Of a stretch of 55,316 nt of DNA, positions 7,711 through 16,018 are shown piece by piece. Numbering within the stretch: position 1 is the stretch's first letter; every line of letters starts with the position of its first letter. This stretch comes from Halocynthiibacter namhaensis (GTDB lineage: Bacteria > Pseudomonadota > Alphaproteobacteria > Rhodobacterales > Rhodobacteraceae). A model generated the notes under the pieces. It did no database searches. It was not told the origin of the DNA and worked only from the letters and a program-made list of their open reading frames with translations. Location: positions 1 through 55,316 of the forward strand of contig NZ_JWIF01000015.1 in the NCBI RefSeq assembly GCF_000812685.1, read 5' to 3'. Both the position numbers and the translations under genes were made by a program.

Positions 7711-8845
7711 GTTCACAGATAAGCCCGGATATAGTTTTAATCCCGGCCCGCCGCCTGAGGTATCAAAGTTCTTCCGCAACAAAGAATTGCTGCCCGCCTT
7801 TAGTTTCCATGATGTGGAACCGGAAGAACATGCGGTGGGCTTTACCGTCGCCAAGGCGATGAATGTGGATGTGTTGGAAAGCATCCAGGGTGCGCTGCAA
7901 AAGGCGATTGATGAGGGCATTCCTTATGATCAGTTTGCCCGTGAACTAAAGCCGCGCTTGCGTCGTCTGGGTTGGTGGGGCGTGAAGGATCAGATTGATC
8001 CGCTGACCGGCAAGGTTCAAAGCGTGCGGCTTGGATCGCCCCGCCGCCTGAAAACCATTTACCGCGCCAACATGAGATCCGCACGTGCTGCCGGGCAATG
8101 GGATCGCATCCAGCGCAGCAAACGTGCTTTGCCGTATCTGGTGTATTTACTGGGGCCAAGTGAGCGGCATCGCCCAACACACCAGGCCAAATCTGGCCTT
8201 GTGCTGCAGGTCGATGATCCATTCTGGCAGACGTGGTATCCGCCCAATGGTTGGAATTGCGCCTGTCACGTGCGCCAGATCACGCGCCGTGAGGCGGAAA
8301 CCCGTGGGATCGGGCAAAGCCCCCGCATTCCAATGCGCGACACATTCAATCCGCGCACGGGTGAGATTAAGCCTGTGCCATCGGGTATTGATCCGGGTTG
8401 GGAAAGCAACCCCGGGCTGGTGCGTCAGCGTCATATGGAGCGGTTGCTGGCTGAGAAACTAGATGCGGCCACGCCCGACATTGCCCGTGTTGCCGCCCGT
8501 GACATGGCCACAAGCTGGCGCATGCAGCGGTTGCTTGATGGCAGTGCAAAGGGCTCTGTGTCGGTCGCGATGTTGCCCGAGGATCTGGCCCGTGCGATTG
8601 GCAGCCGGTCGCGTGTCGTCCAGGTCAGTGATGAGACGCTGGCGGGGATGAAAGAGGCTGGCGATGTGGTGGAGGTTGGTGATCTGGCTGGGATTGCAGA
8701 TCTTGTGGAAACCGGGCGGGCCGTGGTTGCGGATGACGGCAAGGCGCTGGTTATTGAGGGGAGCGATGTGGGGCTGCGTGGGGTTAAGATTGAGAACGTG
8801 GGGGATGATGGGTTGAGGTTGGTGGGATTTGGAGCCTCAAATTGA
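7703..8845 (+). CDS. MuF head morphogenesis protein with extra C-terminal (PBECR-like) domain
   Basis: The minor head protein (Mu gpF / SPP1 gp7 family), 380 residues. The MuF core (about 100-200) has TIYRANMRSARAAGQW and the hallmark WYPPNGWNCACHVRQI with its Cys pair. The C-terminal 110 residues, starting near LPEDLARAIGSRSRVVQVSDETL, resemble the PBECR nuclease-fold domains often fused to MuF proteins, thought to be toxins delivered with phage DNA; this is a pattern judgement. The start at ATG 7703 is coupled to the 26-codon frame. The stop abuts, with no spacer, the stop of the convergent Hint gene. Confidence 0.85.
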   Translation: MTEFTDKPGYSFNPGPPPEVSKFFRNKELLPAFSFHDVEPEEHAVGFTVAKAMNVDVLESIQGALQKAIDEGIPYDQFARELKPRLRRLGWWGVKDQIDPLTGKVQSVRLGSPRRLKTIYRANMRSARAAGQWDRIQRSKRALPYLVYLLGPSERHRPTHQAKSGLVLQVDDPFWQTWYPPNGWNCACHVRQITRREAETRGIGQSPRIPMRDTFNPRTGEIKPVPSGIDPGWESNPGLVRQRHMERLLAEKLDAATPDIARVAARDMATSWRMQRLLDGSAKGSVSVAMLPEDLARAIGSRSRVVQVSDETLAGMKEAGDVVEVGDLAGIADLVETGRAVVADDGKALVIEGSDVGLRGVKIENVGDDGLRLVGFGASN

Positions 8846-9880
8846 CTACGCTTTGCCTATTTCTGCGAGACATTTACCTTCAAAGGATCTTAGCATTGGT
8901 CGTGCGAGAGGAAGGGGGAATGCATTCTGAACGGCCAATTCTGGAAAGAGGAGCAGAATCTCTCTTTGCGTTTCGTAGTCTTGTCCCTGCAAGCTTTGAG
9001 AACTGGGAAAGAAGCTCTCACTCGGAGAGTTTTCAGCGTAGATTATCTCATGTTGATCGAACAACAGATGTATGTAGCAAACGCTGTCTTTTGGCTCTTT
9101 GAATATGGTGTCACCGTTGACCAGATCCTTTGCAGCTACAAATACCTGCTCTTCGGCAAATAAAAGTTCAGCCCGCCAATCAGAGATTAACATACGATGG
9201 TTTGGTGACACATACATTGTTCGCGTGTTACCCAGCGCGCCTTTGCTAATTCGTATAGGCGCAAAATTACCAGTGCCTGCCACCGTACGCGACCCAATCC
9301 AGCGTATAGTCTGGAGATTATGATCCATCGTCACGACTTTATCCCCAACGGTCAGAGACTGAATGGGTACATTCCCGAATTCGGTCATGATTAAGGTATC
9401 GCGTGTGAAGCAAGTGATTATGTCATCGTAATTCAGACGTGGAAGGACTGTAAGCCGGACAACTGCATATGTTTCGCCCGGGATTAGTACGAAATCAGTT
9501 ACATAGCCTTGCAATGACGAAAAGGACCCAGAGTTTGCATTATGGAGATCATAGATCGAGCCGACGACATTACCGTTAGAGTCAGTGACACGGAACTGGT
9601 TCTCCGGATTGCTTGGAGTATTTGTAAATACAGTTCCATCTACGGTACCCGTCAATAATTGAGATGTAGGTGCTGCAAAGAAATTCCCTGGTGCGCCATC
9701 ATTAAAGATATTGTTTTGAGAATCCGTATCCTCAAGAGTTACAGAGGTTGCCGCTGCAGTTGCTGAAGCTGTGAAAAAGCCTGTGTTGCTCAGAAATCCA
9801 AAGCTGTAATTGCTTTGCGTTATTCCCAGATCAGAAAGGGAGTACATTGAGAAAACACGCGTAGCCACTTTAATCTCCAC
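8846..9880 (-). CDS. Hint-domain (hedgehog/intein-like) protein, moron gene
   Basis: 344 residues on the opposite strand to all other prophage genes. The N-terminal half (about 1-150) is a low-complexity, Ser/Thr/Asn-rich beta region. Next comes a Hint_2 domain: CFTRDTLIMTEFGNVPIQSLTVGDKVV begins with the splice-type Cys, and SPNHRMLI carries the conserved His. Such proteins are frequent in roseobacters, where they often end secreted or cell-surface proteins; their substrate is unknown. Start is unsure: GTG 9880 or ATG 9847. It lies between MuF and the protease and looks like an inserted moron with its own promoter. Confidence 0.8.
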   Translation of the reverse strand: MEIKVATRVFSMYSLSDLGITQSNYSFGFLSNTGFFTASATAAATSVTLEDTDSQNNIFNDGAPGNFFAAPTSQLLTGTVDGTVFTNTPSNPENQFRVTDSNGNVVGSIYDLHNANSGSFSSLQGYVTDFVLIPGETYAVVRLTVLPRLNYDDIITCFTRDTLIMTEFGNVPIQSLTVGDKVVTMDHNLQTIRWIGSRTVAGTGNFAPIRISKGALGNTRTMYVSPNHRMLISDWRAELLFAEEQVFVAAKDLVNGDTIFKEPKDSVCYIHLLFDQHEIIYAENSPSESFFPSSQSLQGQDYETQREILLLFPELAVQNAFPLPLARPMLRSFEGKCLAEIGKA

Positions 9881-9882
9881 AT

Positions 9883-10252
9883 TGGTTAAGTGAGCGTAAG
9901 TGCCTAATCTTTACCGCACAAACCGTAACTTGCGTTATCCCACTACGTGGAATTATTACAAATTGGCCGCCGATACTGTAATTTTGGTATTTCTATCATA
10001 ACTGATCTACCTCTCTCTAAGAGGCCTATTGATAATACCTTATTATGGCGACACACGTTTCAAGTTATGTGCAGCCGCATCCAGCCCCCACCTTCGCCGT
10101 TAAAAGGTGTTTAAAAGGGTCTGTGGCGCGCTTGCGGAATTTTCCGGGGCGTCGTAGCCTTTTGGCAGGGATCGCGCTCTGTGGCTTATTTCTGAGACCT
10201 TAGGTTTCGGCGCGCGATTATTCCTTTTCCCTTACTTTCAGATTATTTCTGA
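9883..10252. other. Non-coding stretch between the Hint gene and the protease gene
   Basis: No convincing gene is seen in this stretch. It is AT-rich near 9890-10060, where the Hint gene's promoter should lie, then GC-richer. It ends in the second copy of the CCCCGACA hairpin. Resumption of late transcription for the head genes may need a promoter here, but I cannot assign one with confidence. Confidence 0.4.
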
Positions 10253-10270
10253 CCCCGACACTTGTCGGGG
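10253..10270 (+). terminator. Perfect 8-bp stem hairpin, copy 2 (probable terminator)
   Basis: CCCCGACA, loop CT, TGTCGGGG, followed by cgcttttcc. It has the same stem as the hairpin at 2045-2062 and the same flanking cgctt. The T-rich tail makes it a better Rho-independent terminator than copy 1. It lies 35 bases before the protease start. Confidence 0.6.
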
Positions 10271-10305
10271 CGCTTTTCCTTGCGCGGGTTTGGCATTGTC
10301 GCCAC

Positions 10306-11265
10306 ATGGATACTGATCAGACCCCTTTAGAAATCTTAGAGCTGAACTTTGCAGAAGGCGATCTGCCGGAGTGGGTTCAGCTTATTCCGGCAGGCCCGGG
10401 CATTCGCGGCATTGATGGCCGTGTTTGGACGATGAATGACGCGGGTGCGGTGGTTGATACCTTCCGCAACCGTGGCATTGATCTGCCAATTGACCTTGAA
10501 CATGCGACCCAGATTAAGGGCGCGCGTGCGGAAGCGGCACCGGCCATGGGCTGGATCCATGAGATGGAAGCGCGCGCAACCGGTCTCTGGGGCCGCGTCA
10601 AATGGAATGAAGATGGCGAAGCGCTGCTGCGTGCGCGTTCTTATCGCTATCTGAGTCCCGTGTTTTCCGCTGCCAAACGCACAGGTTCCGTGTCGCGCAT
10701 GGTTTCTGCGGGTCTGACCAATAATCCCAACTTAGATCTTGTTGCCCTCAATCGTGACGGCGCTGAAAAGGAGAACACCCTGATGGACAAAGATGTCCTT
10801 GAGGCGCTCGGCCTCAATTCCGATGCAACGCCTGCGCAAGCTGTGACTGCGATCACTGCGTTGAAAGCGGCAGAAACCACAGCCATGAACCGGGCGCAGA
10901 CGCCTGATCCGACATTGTTTGTGCCGCGCGCTGACTTTGAACTGGCTTTAAATCGCGCTTCACAGTTTGAAGCGGCTGAGACTGAGCGCGAAGAACTGGC
11001 GATCAATACCGCCCTTGATGATGCGGTGACTGCGGGCAAGATCGCACCGGCCAGCCGTGATTATCATCTGGCGTCTTGTCAGGCTGAAGGCGGGCTTGCG
11101 CGTTTCCAAAGCATGATCGCGGCGTCCCCTGTGATCGCGGGTGGCAGCGGCCTTGATGGCAAAAACCCCGACGAAAACAAAACCACAAAATTGACCGGCG
11201 ATGAGCTGGCCGTCTGCACTGCCTTGGGCATGTCAGAGGCTGATTTCATCGCAGGCAAATCCTAG
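10306..11265 (+). CDS. Prohead protease (Mu gpI-like) with C-terminal scaffold region
   Basis: 319 residues of the Mu gpI family: a maturation protease at the N-terminus and a scaffold at the C-terminus. Family marks are VQLIPAGPGIRGIDGRVW, DLPIDLEHATQ (the conserved His region), APAMGWI and the YRYLSPVF block near residue 115. The C-terminal 160 residues are helical, Ala/Glu-rich and coiled-coil-like. A strong internal start at 10783 encodes that part alone. The protease acts inside the prohead on scaffold and portal. The major head gene follows 12 bases later. Confidence 0.9.
   Translation: MDTDQTPLEILELNFAEGDLPEWVQLIPAGPGIRGIDGRVWTMNDAGAVVDTFRNRGIDLPIDLEHATQIKGARAEAAPAMGWIHEMEARATGLWGRVKWNEDGEALLRARSYRYLSPVFSAAKRTGSVSRMVSAGLTNNPNLDLVALNRDGAEKENTLMDKDVLEALGLNSDATPAQAVTAITALKAAETTAMNRAQTPDPTLFVPRADFELALNRASQFEAAETEREELAINTALDDAVTAGKIAPASRDYHLASCQAEGGLARFQSMIAASPVIAGGSGLDGKNPDENKTTKLTGDELAVCTALGMSEADFIAGKS
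10783..11265 (+). CDS. Nested in-frame scaffold protein (Mu gpZ-like)
   Basis: ATG 10783 lies in the protease frame and is preceded at 10768-10774 by AAGGAGA, a near-perfect ribosome binding site eight bases away. Translation from here gives a 160-residue scaffold (MDKDVLEALGLNSDATPAQA onward) identical to the protease C-terminus. This is the known Mu I/Z arrangement. The binding site is seen directly; that it is used is inference from Mu. Confidence 0.65.
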   Translation: MDKDVLEALGLNSDATPAQAVTAITALKAAETTAMNRAQTPDPTLFVPRADFELALNRASQFEAAETEREELAINTALDDAVTAGKIAPASRDYHLASCQAEGGLARFQSMIAASPVIAGGSGLDGKNPDENKTTKLTGDELAVCTALGMSEADFIAGKS

Positions 11266-11277
11266 GAGTAATCTGCC

Positions 11278-12189
11278 ATGATGGTCACCCCCGCCATTCT
11301 TACCGCCCTTCAGGTCGGTTATAAAAAGAACTTTCAAGACGCGTTCACAGCGACGCGCCCGGATAGCGACTACAATCGCGTTGCCACCACGATCACCTCA
11401 ACCTCAGCCTCTGAGACCTATGGTTGGCTCGGCAAGTTCCCCAAAATGCGGGAATGGGTTGGCGCGCGTGCGGTCAAAGATATGAAAAGCCATAGCTATT
11501 CCATCGCCAATAAAGACTTTGAGGCCACGGTCAGTGTTGGTCGCAATGATATTGAGGATGACAACCTTGGGATCTACGCGCCATTGTTTCAGGAAATGGG
11601 TGTCAGTGCCGCGCAACAGCCGGATGATCTGACCTTTGGCCTGATGGCACAGGGCCGCAGTGAACTTTGCTATGACGGGCAGTATTTCTTCGACACGGAT
11701 CACCCGTCTTTCGATGAAGCTGGTGCCGCAACTGCCGTGTCCAATGTGGATGCTTCAGGCCTTGGCACCAATCCCTGGTGGTATCTTGTGGATACAACCC
11801 GGCCTCTCAAACCCATGGTGCATCAAGAGCGCAAGAAACCTGAATTTGTCTCCCACACCGATCCGAACCACTCAGATCATGTCTTCCACAACAAAGAATT
11901 CCTTTACGGTGTCGATGCGCGCAGCAATGTGGGCTTTGGTCTGTGGCAGATGGCCTATGCCTCCAATGCCGCCCTTGATGGCGACAGCCTGGACGCGGCG
12001 ATTGAAGCGATGCGCCTGCTTAAAGACAGCAATGGTCGCCCATTGGGCATCAAGCCAAGCCTGCTGGTAGTTGGTCCAAAACTACGGTCGCAAGCCAATA
12101 AAACCGTGAAGGTGATGTTGGGCGATGGTGGTGCATCCAATGCCAATTACAACGCGGTTGATGTTCTCGACACCTCCTGGCTGACCTAA
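11278..12189 (+). CDS. Major head subunit (Mu gpT-like)
   Basis: 303 residues of the Mu gpT major capsid family (HK97 fold). Recognised by TPAILTALQVGYKKNFQDAF at the start, the TYGWLGKFPKMREWVGARAV segment, GRNDIEDDNLGIYAPLFQEMG, and the C-terminal LLVVGPKLRSQANKTV. AGGAGT at 11264-11269 is well placed for ATG 11278 (ATG 11281 is equally possible). It stands directly after the protease/scaffold gene and is followed by a stable hairpin. Confidence 0.93.
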   Translation: MMVTPAILTALQVGYKKNFQDAFTATRPDSDYNRVATTITSTSASETYGWLGKFPKMREWVGARAVKDMKSHSYSIANKDFEATVSVGRNDIEDDNLGIYAPLFQEMGVSAAQQPDDLTFGLMAQGRSELCYDGQYFFDTDHPSFDEAGAATAVSNVDASGLGTNPWWYLVDTTRPLKPMVHQERKKPEFVSHTDPNHSDHVFHNKEFLYGVDARSNVGFGLWQMAYASNAALDGDSLDAAIEAMRLLKDSNGRPLGIKPSLLVVGPKLRSQANKTVKVMLGDGGASNANYNAVDVLDTSWLT

Positions 12190-12213
12190 TCCAGCGCAAG
12201 AATTGACATAGGG

Positions 12214-12230
12214 CGGGCCATCACGGCCCG
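12214..12230 (+). other. Hairpin after the major head gene
   Basis: CGGGCC, loop ATCAC, GGCCCG: a 6-bp perfect GC stem 24 bases after the gpT stop, with no long T-run. It is more likely an mRNA-stabilising or partial termination element in the late operon than a full terminator. Confidence 0.45.
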
Positions 12231-12263
12231 TCAATCTCTCCCCATTTTCTGAAAGCAGATCCC

Positions 12264-12641
12264 ATGATCCCCACAGGACCCGTTCTCATTGCCGCGCGCG
12301 CTGCCACTGGCTTTTGGCGTTGCGGTAAACAATTCAGCAAAGCCGGTGTGATTGCTCAGGTGAAAGACTTCACGGATGAGCAATGGCTGCGCCTCACAGG
12401 TGAGCGCATGCTGATCATCAAACCCGCCTCTGATGCCGATGCGGCAGAATTGCAAGATCGTGCCACGCAGATCTCTGAAGCGATCCAAACGCTGAGCCCG
12501 GAAGATTTCCAGAAAGACGGCAAGCCCCGCGTTGATGCGCTGAATGCGCTGTTGTCGGATGATCTCGGCAAGATCTCAGCTGCTGAGCGTGATGCGGTGT
12601 GGGCAACAATCTTGCCCGCTGACGACAGCACCGAAGACTAA
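12264..12641 (+). CDS. HI1506-related Mu-like phage protein (gp35)
   Basis: 125 residues matching the HI1506/Mu gp35 family placed right after the major head gene. The marks are ATGFWRCGKQFSKAG near the start and the DFTDEQWLRLTGERMLII block (residues about 36-54); the rest is helical and acidic. The family's role is unknown; its place suggests a head accessory or decoration protein. Confidence 0.75.
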   Translation: MIPTGPVLIAARAATGFWRCGKQFSKAGVIAQVKDFTDEQWLRLTGERMLIIKPASDADAAELQDRATQISEAIQTLSPEDFQKDGKPRVDALNALLSDDLGKISAAERDAVWATILPADDSTED

Positions 12642-12671
12642 TTTCCACACCCCAGAGAACGGACCTTATCC

Positions 12672-13118
12672 ATGGCCTATGCCAGTCAGGCAGATATCAC
12701 ACTGATCTATTCCGAGGATGCGCTTTATGTAGCGGATCGGGATGGCGATGGTGTGGCCGATGCCCCGGCGATTGCGCGGGCCATGGATCTCGCCTCTGGG
12801 GAAATCGACAGCTATATTGGTGCGCGCTACAGCCTTCCGCTGGCAAACGCACCTGCGATCCTGATGCAGTTCTGCGTCGATATCGCGGTCTATCGTCTGG
12901 CCTTGTCGCGCGACGTGCTGACCGAAGAACACCGCCGCCGTTATGAAGATACAATCAAGCACCTCAAAGATATTGCGCGCGGCACGGCGGCATTGATTAT
13001 GCCCGGCGCAACGTCTGGAAACCCAACACCCGGCACCACGGCACCAGCTCGCCCGCAACCGATTGTATCCGGTGGCCCGGAGCGCATCTTCACCCGTGCC
13101 AAAATGCGGGGGCTTTGA
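12672..13118 (+). CDS. DUF1320 / Mu gp36-like head completion protein
   Basis: 148 residues of the DUF1320 (gp36) family. The start MAYASQADITLIY, the repeated Asp-rich stretch DRDGDGVAD and IDSYIGARYSLPL are typical. It is thought to be a head-tail connector component. The tail is Pro/Thr-rich and disordered. The stop is followed after one base by the gpG start. Confidence 0.88.
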   Translation: MAYASQADITLIYSEDALYVADRDGDGVADAPAIARAMDLASGEIDSYIGARYSLPLANAPAILMQFCVDIAVYRLALSRDVLTEEHRRRYEDTIKHLKDIARGTAALIMPGATSGNPTPGTTAPARPQPIVSGGPERIFTRAKMRGL

Positions 13119-13119
13119 G

Positions 13120-13566
13120 ATGTCAGGCATTGCTCTTTCTCTGACAGCACCCGGTCTTGATGACGCGATCCGCAGGCTTGCGCGATTGCAGGGTTTTGAA
13201 ATGGCGCAGCTGGCTGATGATGCCGGGACACTTTTGGAAAGCTCTGCCAAGAACCGATTTGAAACCAAGGAAGCGCCCGATGGCACGCCCTGGGCGGAAT
13301 GGTCTGAGGCTTATGATGAGACCCGCAATCATGACAAACATTCGCTTTTGGTTGGGGAAAACAACCTGCTCGAAAGCGTGCAAAGCTATACCCAGGGCAG
13401 CGATGTCACCGTGGGTTCAAACCTGATTTACGCCGCTCATCACCAGCTTGGCGGTGAAGAGATTGGCAGCGGTATGCCTGAGCGTCCCTATCTTGGCATG
13501 TCATCTGATGATGTTGAAGATCTGCGCGATCTCGTGACCGCCCATATGGACGGGACCCTGCAATGA
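13120..13566 (+). CDS. Phage virion morphogenesis protein (Mu gpG-like)
   Basis: 148 residues of the gpG virion morphogenesis family (tail completion/assembly). Visible marks are SSAKNRFETKEAPDGTPWA, the LLVGENNLLESVQSY segment and the C-terminal HHQLGGEEIGSGMPERPYLG. ATG 13120 is one base after the upstream stop; the longer in-frame start at 13063 would overlap the gp36 gene by 56 bases and is rejected. The end overlaps the next gene (ATGA). Confidence 0.88.
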   Translation: MSGIALSLTAPGLDDAIRRLARLQGFEMAQLADDAGTLLESSAKNRFETKEAPDGTPWAEWSEAYDETRNHDKHSLLVGENNLLESVQSYTQGSDVTVGSNLIYAAHHQLGGEEIGSGMPERPYLGMSSDDVEDLRDLVTAHMDGTLQ

Positions 13567-14078
13567 GCGCCGCCCCCGATACACTTTCAAACCTGCCACA
13601 GATCATTTGTGATGAGGTCAGCATCCGCTTGCCGGATCTCAAAGCCTGCAAACCACATGCCGGAAAATTCTCGCTGGAAGAGCTGAAGAAAAGCGGCCTC
13701 ACGTCACCTGCCGTTGTGATCTCAACACTTGGGGCCAAACAGGGTGAAGGTTACGCCGGACATTCCACTGAGTTCCTGCTTTCAATGGCGGCTTATGTCG
13801 TGTGCAAAGATGCGCTTGGCCTGCAACGTGATCTGGCGGCCGCCAATATCTGCCAGGTGTTGCTGGAATTGGTGCCCGGAAAAAACTGGGGTAATCCAGC
13901 CTGTGGTCAGGCGCAAGGCGTGGCGATGCACACGCTGATCTCAGCCAAAAGCAAAGACAGCGGCGTCTCGCTTTGGGCGGTGACCTGGAACCAACCGATC
14001 ACGTTTTTCCAATCCAGCCCGGCACCGCTTGGCGCGCAAATCTATGTCGGTGGCACGCCGATCAGCGGGGCAAGCTGA
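13563..14078 (+). CDS. DUF1834 / Mu gp37-like protein
   Basis: 171 residues of the DUF1834 family (Mu gp37), probable tail terminator or connector. The pattern is a helical N-terminus, then PAVVISTLGAKQGEG, AAYVVCKDA and a C-terminal beta part ending in TWNQPITFFQ. It overlaps the genes on both sides by 4 bases and 1 base. Confidence 0.83.
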   Translation: MSAAPDTLSNLPQIICDEVSIRLPDLKACKPHAGKFSLEELKKSGLTSPAVVISTLGAKQGEGYAGHSTEFLLSMAAYVVCKDALGLQRDLAAANICQVLLELVPGKNWGNPACGQAQGVAMHTLISAKSKDSGVSLWAVTWNQPITFFQSSPAPLGAQIYVGGTPISGAS

Positions 14079-14509
14079 TGTCATATGCCGATTCAGAAGC
14101 AGATCGCCGGATTGCCAATATTATTTCCGTGGGCCGCGTCACGGCTGTGGACCCTGCCAAATCTGCGGCGCGTGTGCAGATCGGGGATCTTCTCACGCCG
14201 TTTATTCAGGTGGGGCAACTCAGCGCCGGTGCGATTCAATTCTGGTGGATGCCAAGTGAGGGCGAACAAGTCGTGGTCGCCGCACCTTCAGGTGACATGG
14301 CGCAGGCGATGATCATTTGCTCAATCTATGCAGGCAATGCCCCCAGTTCAGATGCCGGCACGCCAATGATCAATCTCAATGGCGGCGAGATCCACGTGAA
14401 CGGCACGATGATTGTTTCTGGTGACGTGATCGCCAGCGGTGTCAGCCTTGTTCACCACACGCATTCCGGCATCAAACCCGGTCCCGCAAATACAGGAGAA
14501 CCCAACTGA
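14078..14509 (+). CDS. Baseplate assembly protein V
   Basis: 143 residues of the P2 gpV family, the spike at the tip of the contractile baseplate. The core is an OB-fold-like domain (IISVGRVTAVDPAKSAARVQ, FWWMPSEGEQVVVAAPSGD). Beta repeats follow (INLNGGEIHVNGTMIVSGD), and the tail HHTHSGIKPGPANTG has the His/Gly pattern of spike tips. ATG 14078 overlaps the upstream stop by one base. Confidence 0.88.
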   Translation: MSYADSEADRRIANIISVGRVTAVDPAKSAARVQIGDLLTPFIQVGQLSAGAIQFWWMPSEGEQVVVAAPSGDMAQAMIICSIYAGNAPSSDAGTPMINLNGGEIHVNGTMIVSGDVIASGVSLVHHTHSGIKPGPANTGEPN

Positions 14510-14745
14510 TGGAAAAACCACAGGACTATATCGCAAATGCTGACGGCTGGATTGCTGGCAAATGGTGCGCCAAGGGCACGTCCCTGCGGATGACCGCACA
14601 TGCGGCCAAATATGAACAGGTGACACTGGCCTCAGACGCAAGCCCCAAAGTTGAGCTGACCGGCGCGCTGGATGATCCTTTGGTCAAATCCACAGGCCTT
14701 GCCGCAAAAGCTGCAACCGAAACCAAGAAACGTGCGCGCAAATGA
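14509..14745 (+). CDS. Small hypothetical phage protein in the baseplate operon
   Basis: 78 residues with a TGATG overlap upstream and an ATGA overlap downstream. The N-terminus (DYIANADGWIAGKWCAKGTSLRMTAH) resembles short baseplate-region proteins of Mu-like phages from alphaproteobacteria. The C-terminus is Lys/Arg/Ala-rich. No function can be assigned. Confidence 0.7.
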   Translation: MEKPQDYIANADGWIAGKWCAKGTSLRMTAHAAKYEQVTLASDASPKVELTGALDDPLVKSTGLAAKAATETKKRARK

Positions 14746-15122
14746 ACATTGCTGTCAGCACAGGCATGGATCGCCAGACGGGGCGTAGGATCACGGGGGA
14801 TGCGCATTTGGCGCAATCCATCGCTGACATCCTCACCACGCCCAAAGGCACGCTGGTTATGCTGCGTGATTATGGTTCTGACCTGCCTGACATTATTGAC
14901 CAGCCCATCAATGGCGAAACTCTGATTGATGTCTATCAGGCAACTGCTGAGGCGCTGGATCGATGGGAGCCGCGCCTGAAGCTTGAGCGCGTGCAGATCA
15001 CCCAAGCCCGCGCTGGCTTTGCCGAACTTGAACTGAGCGCTGAGGTCACCGGCGACAGCCGTGTGCTGCCGGTCGCGGTGGATCTCGTCAATAATCCCTT
15101 CAATACTGGGGGCGCGTCATGA
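14742..15122 (+). CDS. GPW/gp25-like baseplate wedge protein
   Basis: 126 residues of the GPW/gp25 family, the sheath-initiating baseplate wedge. The marks are MDRQTGRRITGDAHLAQSI, DILTTPKGTLVMLRDYGSDLPDIIDQP (the family's TP-G-x-R-x-x-P-x-G-x-x-L region) and LDRWEPRLKLERV. Related to the T6SS protein TssE. It overlaps both neighbours by 4 bases. Confidence 0.9.
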   Translation: MNIAVSTGMDRQTGRRITGDAHLAQSIADILTTPKGTLVMLRDYGSDLPDIIDQPINGETLIDVYQATAEALDRWEPRLKLERVQITQARAGFAELELSAEVTGDSRVLPVAVDLVNNPFNTGGAS

Positions 15123-16018
15123 GCCGCTTTTCTCAGGTCGATCTCTCAAAACTGCCCGCGCCGGATATCATCAAACCCGCCGCATATGAGGTCTTACTGG
15201 CCGATATGAAGCTTGAGGCCATTCAAGCCATGCCTGAACTTGCACCGTTTCTGGCACTGGAAAGTGAACCTGTCAGCAAACTGTTGCGGGTCTGTGCATG
15301 GTTTCGGTTTTTGGATCGCTTAGAGTTCAATGACGATGCACGCGGTTGCATGTTGGCGCTGGCGACTGGTCCCAATCTTGATGGCTTGGCGGCCTTTTGG
15401 GGCGTGGAACGTCTGATCATTCAGGCCGGGGATGATCAGGTGGACCCGCCGATCCCTGAGATCCTGGAAGATGATGCCGCCCTGCGTGCGCGCACCCAGC
15501 TTTCGCTTGAAGGTCACACATCTGCGGGCACAATCGGGGCTTATATTTTCCATGCGATCTCTGCCGATGGTGCGGTGAAAGATGCCGCTGTCAGCCGCCC
15601 CGCGCCGGGTGAAGTTGAGGTTGCTGTGCTGGCCCATGGTGGTGATGGCACCCCCTCTGCAGCACTATTGGCATTGGTTGTGGATGTGCTGGATGAGACC
15701 CGCCCGCTGTGTGATCTCGTGACTGTAAAAGCCGCTTCAATCACTCTTTACAGCATTGAAGCCGTGCTGACTTTGATGCCCGGCGCTGACAGTGCGCAGA
15801 TCCTCGCGGCAGCCCAGGCTGAGGTTGCTGAGTTCATCGCGGTCCATCACAATCTTGGCCATGACATCACCCGGGCGGGTTTAACGGCGGCGCTGTTTCG
15901 GCCCGGTGTGCAGAATATTGATCTGATTGTGCCTGCCGTTGATCTGGTGATTGCACCGGATGAGGCTGCGTTTTGCGGTGCGGCCCCGATCCTGACGGTT
16001 GGGGGCTTTAATGTCTGA
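15119..16018 (+). CDS. Baseplate protein J
   Basis: 299 residues of the P2 gpJ / Mu gp47 family, a wedge component. The order is FSQVDLSKLPAPDII at the N-terminus, the helical LDRLEFNDDARGCMLALATGPNLDGLAAFWGVERL block, then the mixed beta domain from TSAGTIGAYIFHA onward. It overlaps the gpI-type tail gene by eight bases. Confidence 0.9.
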   Translation: MSRFSQVDLSKLPAPDIIKPAAYEVLLADMKLEAIQAMPELAPFLALESEPVSKLLRVCAWFRFLDRLEFNDDARGCMLALATGPNLDGLAAFWGVERLIIQAGDDQVDPPIPEILEDDAALRARTQLSLEGHTSAGTIGAYIFHAISADGAVKDAAVSRPAPGEVEVAVLAHGGDGTPSAALLALVVDVLDETRPLCDLVTVKAASITLYSIEAVLTLMPGADSAQILAAAQAEVAEFIAVHHNLGHDITRAGLTAALFRPGVQNIDLIVPAVDLVIAPDEAAFCGAAPILTVGGFNV

